Shown: in pieces, positions 1 through 5,008 of the stretch
How the letters are laid out: the number at the start of each line of letters is the position of its first letter
Numbering within the stretch: the stretch's first letter is position 1
NCBI GenBank assembly: GCA_021846145.1
Contig: JAJZCJ010000212.1
Coordinates: 1 to 5,635 of the forward strand
DNA: 5,635 nt
From: Bacillota bacterium
GTDB taxonomy: Bacteria > Bacillota > Bacilli > Alicyclobacillales > SLC66
Direction: 5' to 3'
Notes under the pieces: model-generated
What the model saw: the letters and a program-made list of their open reading frames with translations, nothing else
What the model was told of the DNA's origin: nothing
Databases searched by the model: none
Translations under genes and position numbers: made by a program

Positions 1-140
1 CAGCCGTGTTTGAGCAGGGGCAAAGTAAACACGTCCGACTGAGGCACAAATGCGCCCCAAAAGGGTCTTTGTAGGGCCTTTGTGATGTCTCGGTATCCAC
101 AAAATTAAGGACAGCGAAAAAGGCTCACTATGAACATGTC
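1..140. other. Left-edge segment with no assignable gene
   Basis: No start with a ribosome binding site and no recognisable domain is visible. On the plus strand the frames close quickly, for example a TGA at 40-42 in frame 1 and a TAG near 75-77 in frame 3. On the minus strand two frames are open to the left edge but short, and neither translation resembles a family I know. An approximate 11-bp tandem repeat (GGGTCTTTGTA / GGGCCTTTGTG) lies near 64-85. The stretch could hold the end of a gene lying to the left, but this cannot be decided here. Confidence 0.4.
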
Positions 141-169
141 TTGTGAATTGTTAGTAGCTTCGTTATAAT
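141..169 (+). promoter_or_regulatory. Sigma-A promoter of the permease gene
   Basis: The -35 box TTGTGA (141-146, 4 of 6 consensus bases) and a perfect -10 box TATAAT (164-169) are separated by exactly 17 bp. The predicted transcription start is around 176, giving an untranslated leader of about 38 nt before the GTG start at 214. An inverted repeat sits directly over the predicted start, so the promoter is probably repressible. The boxes are seen directly; activity is inferred. Confidence 0.8.
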
Positions 170-172
170 GTT

Positions 173-202
173 ATGAATTATATTCATTGTACATCATGAA
201 TA
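173..202. promoter_or_regulatory. Operator-like inverted repeat over the transcription start
   Basis: ATGAAT (173-178) and ATTCAT (182-187) form a perfect inverted repeat around TAT. A further ATGAATA (196-202) makes a second inverted pair with TATTCAT (181-187). The repeat begins 4 bp after the -10 box and covers the predicted start site, a placement typical of repressor operators. The TGAA-N5-TTCA core resembles ArsR/SmtB-family operators, which usually contain TGAA and TTCA half-sites about 6 bp apart. That would suit an arsenical permease. No regulator gene is present in the window, so the identity of the repressor is inference. Confidence 0.45.
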
Positions 203-207
203 GGAGG
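202..207 (+). promoter_or_regulatory. Ribosome binding site deciding the GTG start at 214
   Basis: AGGAGG lies 6 nt before GTG at 214-216. An upstream in-frame TTG (187) and ATG (196) would place this strong site inside the coding region and have no such site of their own. The GTG start is therefore preferred. Confidence 0.85.
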
Positions 208-213
208 AATTGT

Positions 214-1299
214 GTGTCTACAGCTATCAGTTCAACAAAACCGTTGGTAGATCGCAAAAGACAAGTAACTAAATGGCTGGGTGTAATTATTTTTTTGGCA
301 ATTGCCGTTATTGGACTCTTTTGGGCCAAGTGGAATCCTTATTACCATAAGGCGTTCGTTGCTGCTGCAAAACACTCGATTGGCAGTTCGATCATATCCG
401 GTACCAGTGCGGTATCAGAAACTCCTTTCTGGCATGCGGCCTGGGATTATAGCATGAAATACTTCAATGCTATCTACAAAGCGTTAATTGTCTCTGTCCT
501 TCTCGGCTCACTGGTACAAATACTGGTGCCTCGGGACTGGCTGGTGCGCCTGCTTGGTTCGAATCGTTATACAAGCACATTCATCGCAGGTGTTTCATCG
601 TTACCAGGCATGATGTGAACTTGCTGCGCTGCTCCACTGGTAGTGGGGCTTCGTAGAAATTCATCGTCAGTCGGTGCGGCGACTGCGTTTTGGCTTGGAA
701 ATACAGCGCTGAATCCAGCTGTCCTGGTCTTCATGGCCTTTGTGCTTTCCTGGAAATTTACGTTGTTGCGAATCGTACTGGGGATTATACTAGTATTTGG
801 TGTGAGTCATGTTGCGAATCGATTCTCCAATGAAAATACGGATGATGTGGCAAAAATATTAAATCAGCTGGAAATTGAACTGGAAGAGACACATAGGAAT
901 CTATTGATTCGCTGGTTGAAGTCAGTAGGAAAACTGCTGATTGGGATTCTTCCTGTTTACATTTTCAGTGTCTTGATTCTTGGCGCAATTCGCGCATGGC
1001 TTTTCCCCGCGATTCCTATCGAGTGGGCAAATAGCATTCCTGTGATGCTTTTTTTTGCAATTTCAGGGACGCTCTTTGTGATTCCAACTGCAGGGGAAGT
1101 GCCCATCGTCCAGACACTCATGTCGTTCGGATTGGGGTATGGCCCGGCTGCAGCGCTCATGTTCAGTCTGCCAGTAATCAGTTTGCCTTCCATGCTGATG
1201 GTTCGCCGTGTTTTACCTCTACGTGTCCTGGTGTTTTTGGCGGTGTCAGTCGCGATACTCGCGTTCATTGGCGCGCTTGTGGCATCAACCACATTTTGA
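214..1299 (+). CDS. ArsP/COG0701-family permease, candidate selenoprotein with in-frame TGA (Sec135)
   Basis: Read through the TGA at 616-618, the gene encodes 361 residues, a normal length for permeases of the ArsP_1/COG0701 family. The best-characterised member, ArsP, exports trivalent organoarsenicals across the cytoplasmic membrane. Visible features include an N-terminal membrane helix (about 21-40), another at 85-106, then the signature region GMM-[TGA]-TCC-AAPLVVGLRR (132-148), the conserved WLGNTALNPAVL block (160-171), more membrane helices, and a second-half counterpart around IPTAGEVPIVQTLM (291-304). The ArsP signature, as I recall it, is TPFCSCSxxP. Aligned without gaps, the TGA replaces its first cysteine. 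No other stop or frameshift occurs, and a SECIS-like hairpin follows the TGA. Selenocysteine insertion is therefore the favoured reading. The alternatives are a one-base nonsense mutation of a TGC or TGT codon, or a sequencing error, leaving separate 134-codon and 210-codon pieces. Substrate is inferred from the family, not shown. The gene has its own promoter and is followed by a strong terminator. Confidence 0.8.
616..618 (+). other. Candidate selenocysteine codon (TGA)
   Basis: This in-frame TGA is codon 135 of the permease. The next codons read T-C-C-A-A-P, giving U-T-C-C, a cluster of one selenol and two thiols within four residues in place of the family's C-[ST]-C signature. The frame is open on both sides with conserved family sequence. 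The TGA that ends the gene (1297-1299) shows the organism uses TGA as a normal stop elsewhere, so a global code change is not the explanation. Confidence 0.72.
624..656 (+). promoter_or_regulatory. Bacterial SECIS-like stem-loop downstream of the TGA
   Basis: Bases 631-637 (GCTCCAC) pair with 643-649 (GTGGGGC) as 7 bp with one G-U pair. Bases 624-628 (CTGCG) pair with 652-656 (CGTAG) as 5 bp with one G-U pair. A 2x2 internal mismatch separates the two helices. The apical loop is UGGUA (638-642), or GGU if U638 pairs with A642. The known bacterial SECIS pattern is a short apical loop with a G in its first two positions, about 16-37 nt after the UGA. Here 19 nt separate UGA and loop, and the loop carries the GGU seen in the Escherichia coli formate dehydrogenase SECIS. 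Function requires SelB, which is not in this window. Confidence 0.72.
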
Positions 1300-1334
1300 T
1301 CGCATCATTCACAATTGATGCAATTGATTTATAT

Positions 1335-1384
1335 AAAAGTAGTAACAACTCGCTGCCAGCGGACAGCGAGTTGTTACTACTTTT
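1335..1384 (+). terminator. Strong hairpin terminator after the permease
   Basis: A perfect 21-bp inverted repeat (1335-1355 with 1364-1384) encloses an 8-nt loop. It begins with AAAA and ends with TTTT, so it could act on both strands. It starts 36 bp after the permease stop codon and separates the permease from the oxidoreductase. No mismatch is present in either arm. Confidence 0.85.
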
Positions 1385-1511
1385 CAAGAGAGAATGGATT
1401 AGACGCACGGGTGCGTTCAGCGATTTGGATGAGTTCCAATCCATTTGTGAAACATGCAAATATAAACACGTATGCCCTTTTACGTCGGAAATTCCTTACT
1501 CAGTTAACTAG
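1385..1511 (+). other. Possible cysteine-cluster coding remnant, doubtful
   Basis: One plus frame, open from 1296 to the TAG at 1509-1511, runs through the terminator palindrome and then encodes about 42 residues that look protein-like. They include CETCKYKHVCPF, a C-x2-C-x5-C-P cluster of the kind seen at the C-terminal iron-sulfur sites of Cas4/RecB-like nucleases or in radical-SAM tail domains. There is no ribosome binding site and no good start after the terminator. The part upstream is just palindrome translation. It may be a worn 3' end of a lost gene or coincidence. I do not assign a function. Confidence 0.2.
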
Positions 1512-1545
1512 GGCAAATCTCCTATATGGCAGATCGTAAAATAAT

Positions 1546-1552
1546 AAAGGAG
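1546..1552 (+). promoter_or_regulatory. Ribosome binding site deciding the TTG start at 1563
   Basis: AAAGGAG ends 10 nt before TTG at 1563-1565. An in-frame GTG at 1554 is only 1 nt from the site, too close for initiation. Starting at TTG gives the family-typical N-terminus M-K-A-L-C-F-K-S-F-G-G-P-E-V-L. Confidence 0.75.
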
Positions 1553-1562
1553 TGTGAATATT

Positions 1563-2531
1563 TTGAAAGCACTTTGTTTTAAGTCATTTGGAGGACCAGA
1601 GGTTTTGGAATATCTTGATGTTCCTGATCCCCAACTTCATCCTACTGATATTATTGTACGTACAAAGGCAATAGGGTTGAATTTTGCTGATATATATAGG
1701 CGTAATGGTAATTATCATATTGAAGGTGTGCCTCCGTATATACTGGGGTATGAGGGAGCGGGTGTGGTCGAATCGGTTGGCTCCCAGATCAAAGATATAA
1801 ACCCAGGAGATAGAGTAGCCTTTACTGATGTGCCGTTTGCAAACGCCGAATTAGTGAGTGTTCCTTATGAACGTGCAATTCCACTTCCATCGGACATAAC
1901 ATTTAAAATTGCAACTACTATTCTTCTTCAAGGCTTGACGGCACAATATCTAACCCAAGATAGTTTTTTTGTTTGTGAAGGGCAAAATGTTGTCATTCAC
2001 GCTTCTGCAGGAGGGGTCGGGCAACTTCTAATTCAGTTTTCTAAGTTGGGAGGTGCTAAGGTTATCGGACTTACTTCGTCAGAGGAGAAAAGACAGGTAG
2101 CGTTGGCTCAAGGTGCTGATCACGTTCTACTGTATACGGATGATTGGAATATACAGGTTCGCAATTTAACGAAACAGAGTGGTGGGGCTGATGTTGTATA
2201 TGATTCTGTCGGTACGACCTTGAGAAAAAGTCTTGACGCAACTAAAATTGGTGGAACAGTTGTATTTTTTGGAATGGCTGGTGGAAACCCTGAATATATA
2301 GATCCGCGAATATTGATGAAAAACTCAAAAACCTTGGCGGGTGGTGATTTGTGGAATATTCTCACGTCGCGCTCAGAAAGGATTCGCCGGTCTAATGATC
2401 TCTTTGAACTTATACGAAAAGGGAGACTAATGATTTCGAAGCCTACTTTATTTCCGCTAGTTGAAGGAGCTGAGGCTCACCGATTGTTACAGTGCCGAAC
2501 TAGCACTGGGAAGATACTATTGTTACCTTAG
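1563..2531 (+). CDS. NADPH:quinone oxidoreductase, zeta-crystallin-like MDR family
   Basis: The 322-residue product matches the usual length of the quinone oxidoreductase branch of the medium-chain dehydrogenase/reductase superfamily. These cytosolic, zinc-free enzymes reduce quinones or other activated carbonyl and alkene substrates with NAD(P)H. The N-terminal GroES-like domain shows FGGPEVLEY, GLNFADIYRRNGNY (38-51) and the YEGAGVVESVG block (63-73). The Rossmann domain has the nucleotide-binding A-S-A-G-G-V-G motif at 147-153 and GGADVVYDSVG (207-217). Cysteine and histidine ligands for catalytic zinc are absent, as expected for this branch. Codon use is AT-rich compared with the right-hand MFS gene. 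It follows the permease terminator by about 180 bp and has its own ribosome binding site, so it is probably a separate unit. I saw no convincing promoter. The exact substrate cannot be told from sequence. Confidence 0.92.
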   Translation: MKALCFKSFGGPEVLEYLDVPDPQLHPTDIIVRTKAIGLNFADIYRRNGNYHIEGVPPYILGYEGAGVVESVGSQIKDINPGDRVAFTDVPFANAELVSVPYERAIPLPSDITFKIATTILLQGLTAQYLTQDSFFVCEGQNVVIHASAGGVGQLLIQFSKLGGAKVIGLTSSEEKRQVALAQGADHVLLYTDDWNIQVRNLTKQSGGADVVYDSVGTTLRKSLDATKIGGTVVFFGMAGGNPEYIDPRILMKNSKTLAGGDLWNILTSRSERIRRSNDLFELIRKGRLMISKPTLFPLVEGAEAHRLLQCRTSTGKILLLP

Positions 2532-2632
2532 CGGATTTTGGATGAGTACAGAATATTTTTTCTGATTCCATTTGATACTGGATACTTTCATAAATAAAGC
2601 TCTTTTCGCAAAGAATGTTGCTGAAAGCCAAT

Positions 2633-2667
2633 GACACAAGGAGCCCAATATCCAGGCTCCTTGTGTC
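2633..2667 (-). terminator. Hairpin terminator of the acetyltransferase gene
   Basis: A perfect 13-bp inverted repeat (2633-2645 with 2655-2667, GC-rich near the loop) encloses a 9-nt loop. On the minus strand it starts 2 nt after the acetyltransferase stop codon. The tract following it on that strand is only weakly T-rich, so termination may be incomplete. It also lies about 100 bp beyond the oxidoreductase stop on the plus strand and could serve both convergent genes. Confidence 0.65.
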
Positions 2668-2669
2668 CG

Positions 2670-3206
2670 TTATTGCTGATATTCGTTTCGTAGGATACTC
2701 ATCAGAATGCGATCATACTTCTGACCGTCTCTTAGCACAGATTGCCGCATTGTGCCTTCTACTTGGAACCCAACTTTCTGGTAAGCATGGATCGCGCTTG
2801 TGTTGTAACTGATGACATCCAGCCCAATTCGATGTAAGTTCAGTTCGCAGAACCCATACCTTAAGATCAGTCTCAACGCATCAGTGCCGTAGCCTTTGCC
2901 TCGAAAGTTTGGATCACCAATACCAATTGCCATTTTCCCACATTGATTATTCCATTCGATACTAAACAGAGCAACAAATCCAATAAGCGTATCGTTTTCG
3001 AACGTTCGCAAACGAAACTCCAAACTGTTTGGGATTTTATCGTTCGATTTCTCGAATGATTCAACTGTACCTGGCATGGCGAAGTCAGTATCCATGTTCC
3101 TTAGATATTCCGCATCTTCACTCCATAATGCCAACATTGCCGCATCGTCAGAACGAGGCGCACACAAACGAACCAATTGCCCAGAAAAAAGAGATTTGTT
3201 ATTCAA
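2670..3206 (-). CDS. GNAT N-acetyltransferase, RimJ/RimL-like
   Basis: The product (178 residues from the chosen start) is a single-domain GNAT enzyme that transfers acetyl from acetyl-CoA to an amine in the cytosol. The acetyl-CoA pyrophosphate-binding motif is R-G-K-G-Y-G (102-107), within GIGDPNFRGKGYGTDALRL. The C-terminal half has the RimJ/RimL-type pattern LHRIGLDV, N-T-S-A-I-H-A-Y-Q-K-V-G-F and the ending DGQKYDRILMSIL. Known relatives acetylate ribosomal proteins, polyamines or antibiotics, and sequence does not tell which. TTG at 3206 is chosen because GGGGG (3215-3219) lies 8 nt upstream. GTG at 3209 and TTG at 3230 are in-frame alternatives, the latter giving 186 residues but lacking a ribosome binding site. 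The gene converges on the oxidoreductase and has its own promoter-like sequence and downstream hairpin. Confidence 0.9.
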   Translation of the reverse strand: MNNKSLFSGQLVRLCAPRSDDAAMLALWSEDAEYLRNMDTDFAMPGTVESFEKSNDKIPNSLEFRLRTFENDTLIGFVALFSIEWNNQCGKMAIGIGDPNFRGKGYGTDALRLILRYGFCELNLHRIGLDVISYNTSAIHAYQKVGFQVEGTMRQSVLRDGQKYDRILMSILRNEYQQ

Positions 3207-3260
3207 CACGGTTACCCCCATATCTTGCAAACGGGGGCGAATTCATTAAGTGCTCCCTGT

Positions 3261-3305
3261 TTACAGTAGTAATTTAAACTGAAAGGAAATCAGGGTGGCA
3301 AACAT
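3261..3305 (-). CDS. Possible 14-residue leader peptide upstream of the acetyltransferase
   Basis: On the minus strand AAAGGAG (3314-3320) precedes ATG (3303-3305) by 8 nt. The frame encodes MFATLISFQFKLLL and stops at 3261-3263, about 55 nt before the acetyltransferase start. The hydrophobic peptide could be a translated leader that controls the downstream gene, as leader peptides do for some antibiotic-resistance genes. Such a short frame can also arise by chance. The promoter-like boxes at 3273-3301 lie inside it, so both cannot be the main signal unless there are two promoters. Confidence 0.22.
   Translation of the reverse strand: MFATLISFQFKLLL
3273..3301 (-). promoter_or_regulatory. 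Possible promoter of the acetyltransferase gene
   Basis: On the minus strand TTGCCA (3296-3301, 5 of 6 consensus bases) and TTTAAA (3273-3278, 4 of 6) are separated by 17 bp. This would give a start near 3266 and a leader of about 60 nt. The -10 box is weak, so the call is tentative. Confidence 0.4.
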
Positions 3306-4115
3306 AGGCACACACTCCTTTGTCACTGTAAGAACATTCTACAATGACTTGCCTTTGAAAAATAGTCAGCAAGCGCAAAGATTTTAGACTGCTTGCAAAT
3401 ACGTAACGGTGATGTTTACCCGTTACAATGATAAAAAAACCTATTGAGCAAAAGGGGGCGCTAATTGCATAAGGCACGGTAGTATTACTGAACTCTCTGA
3501 CCGATAGCGACAGAAGTCCCCGACGACCACTAACTTTATTGCACTCGCTATGCGGTGTATACTAACGGTAAGGGGAACAATTCCAAATTCAGTGAAGGGC
3601 ACGGACACTATGCTCAGGCTCCGCGTAGGGGATTTAAAGCTGATGATCCTAGTAATTTCAATCGGAAACAGAGGTGACGTTTATAACAAGTTTTAGGCTT
3701 CCAATTGTGTCATTTTGAGTTCGCCCTTTTTTTCAAAAATGTATATGTATTCGTTTCGCATAAACCCTGATTCTGTCGCATTCGGGTCGTTTACTGCAGT
3801 GCGCCATGAGGCGCTGTGTAATGAGATATTTATTTAGGGCGCATAGAGCTTTTTAATAACTCAGATTTATCTTCATCGGCTCCTAGCAATATTGTGATTT
3901 AGTGGACGAACTCGAATGGCGTGCCAGGAAGTTAGGTCTGAAAGATTTTTAAGCATCCATTCAACAGATTTACGTGGGTAATATATAAAATTGTCGCACA
4001 GTGAATCGATTAGAATGGGCACCCTTTTTTAACATATGGGCGCAAATCAAACTATGTCGCGTAATAATTACTGAATAAAAATTCAACAATAGCAATTCAA
4101 TGCTTGGTCTTGAAA
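3306..4115. other. Long AT-rich region without a convincing gene
   Basis: No frame longer than about 70 codons is present, and none has both a ribosome binding site and a recognisable motif. Short protein-like scraps can be read. A plus-strand stretch ending at the TGA at 3675-3677 contains SKFSEGHGHYAQAPRRG. Another ending at the TAA at 3947-3949 contains LVDELEWRARKLGLKDF. On the minus strand a 67-codon frame covers 3274-3477. The region may be decayed genes or an insertion scar. A 7-bp hairpin, GTAACGG with CCGTTAC (3403-3426), has no T-tract after it. I found no tRNA, rRNA, CRISPR or riboswitch signature. Confidence 0.5.
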
Positions 4116-4120
4116 TTTGC

Positions 4121-4126
4121 GAGGTG
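4121..4126 (+). promoter_or_regulatory. Ribosome binding site deciding the ATG start at 4132
   Basis: GAGGTG lies 5 nt before ATG at 4132-4134. An in-frame TTG at 4117 would put this site inside the gene and lacks one of its own. Confidence 0.75.
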
Positions 4127-4131
4127 TAAAA

Positions 4132-4905
4132 ATGCAAGAGTTTGTATTGAAGGATTCAAAGTACCGTATGCGATATCACGATTTTCCTGGAGAAGATACT
4201 CCAATACTTTTTATTCATGGACTCGGGTGTGCGGGCTCGTTCGATTACCCCCAGGTTGCAGCCCAAAAAGAGTTATCCGGGTATCGGCGTATCCTCATCG
4301 ATTTATTGGGATCGGGTTTTAGTGATAAGCCAAACGACTTCGGATACACGGTACATGACCACGCTGATTATCTTTTGGATTTTGTCTCTCAACTGGAGTT
4401 ACATCAGTTCGCTATCTTTGGTCATAGTCTTGGTGGAGCAGTGGCGCTTTCCTTGGCAGATCGTTGTAGAGACCGTATCAGTAACATTATTCTCAGTGAG
4501 GCTAATTTAGATCGCAGTGGTAGAGGCTCAACGAGTCTGGCGATTGGAACGTATACAGAAGAGAAATTCCTCAGCGATGGATTTCAAGAGATCCTATGGC
4601 AAAATCAGCGTGCATCGAATGAGATGTGGGCTGCTAGTTTTTCCGTCACTTCTCCTGTGGCTCTTTACCGGATTTCAAGGTCAGCAGTTGAGGGACAGAC
4701 CCCTTCATCACGAGGCATCCTGTATTCGTTGAAGTGCCCAAAGACATTCATCTTTGGTGAAAATTCATTACCGGATCCCGAAATGCAGGTACTGAAGGAT
4801 CACGGCTTACACATCGAAGTAGTGAGATTTGCGGGTCACTCAATGGCATGGGAAAATCCAAGAGGTTTGGCTACAGCAATAAAGAATGGCATGGTGAGCG
4901 GATAG
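4132..4905 (+). CDS. Alpha/beta-fold hydrolase
   Basis: The 257-residue product has the standard layout of small alpha/beta-hydrolases such as esterases, C-C hydrolases and related enzymes. The oxyanion-hole strand ILFIHGLG (HG at 29-30) is followed by DLLGSGFSDKP (57-67). The nucleophile elbow is G-H-S-L-G-G (Ser99), and the catalytic histidine sits in F-A-G-H-S-M (His236). The acid is probably Asp215 or Glu210 in FGENSLPDPEM; which of the two cannot be settled by eye. A lid-like insertion lies between about 125 and 200. No signal peptide is visible, so a cytosolic enzyme is likely. The substrate is unknown. The gene has a good ribosome binding site but no clear promoter, and it lies about 100 bp before the MFS gene in the same direction, so the two could be co-transcribed. 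No terminator was seen between them. Confidence 0.9.
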   Translation: MQEFVLKDSKYRMRYHDFPGEDTPILFIHGLGCAGSFDYPQVAAQKELSGYRRILIDLLGSGFSDKPNDFGYTVHDHADYLLDFVSQLELHQFAIFGHSLGGAVALSLADRCRDRISNIILSEANLDRSGRGSTSLAIGTYTEEKFLSDGFQEILWQNQRASNEMWAASFSVTSPVALYRISRSAVEGQTPSSRGILYSLKCPKTFIFGENSLPDPEMQVLKDHGLHIEVVRFAGHSMAWENPRGLATAIKNGMVSG

Positions 4906-4993
4906 TACCTTGGTAGTCGTACCCGTAGTAAGGCAAAATCAATCCAGCGCACGGGAACCGGACGACGTAGAATAGTTTTAGATGATGATGCGG

Positions 4994-5000
4994 GGTGAGG
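4994..5000 (+). promoter_or_regulatory. Ribosome binding site deciding the TTG start at 5009
   Basis: GGTGAGG ends 8 nt before TTG at 5009-5011. Three in-frame ATG codons at 4982-4990 lie upstream but have no ribosome binding site, so TTG is preferred. Confidence 0.6.
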
Positions 5001-5008
5001 AATCAACG

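Noticed and set aside
957..1292. Minus-strand frame opposite the permease
   Set aside because: It lies wholly opposite a recognised gene, has no family motif, and its low-complexity composition is what the opposite strand of a membrane protein gene gives.
643..1299. A separate gene starting at GTG 643 encoding the second part of the permease
   Set aside because: The frame is identical to that of the upstream part, there is no ribosome binding site before 643, and the start would fall inside the conserved signature region. One recoded or mutated gene explains both pieces better.
1300..1539. Read-through of the permease's terminal TGA into the in-frame downstream extension
   Set aside because: No SECIS-like loop lies at 16-37 nt after 1299. 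The extension passes through a strong terminator, and the permease already ends normally after its last helix.
3403..3426. Hairpin GTAACGG / CCGTTAC considered as a terminator
   Set aside because: The stem is only 7 bp with a 10-nt loop, and no T-tract follows on either strand at the right position. The T7 run on the minus strand lies upstream of the hairpin.
3274..3477. 67-codon minus-strand frame upstream of the acetyltransferase
   Set aside because: No ribosome binding site and no recognisable motif. A vague resemblance to transposase tails could not be supported.
3902..3949. Short plus-strand scrap with LVDELEWRARKLGLKDF, considered as a SinI-like anti-repressor
   Set aside because: The frame is under 25 codons between stops, lacks a ribosome binding site, and the likeness is too short to be meaningful.
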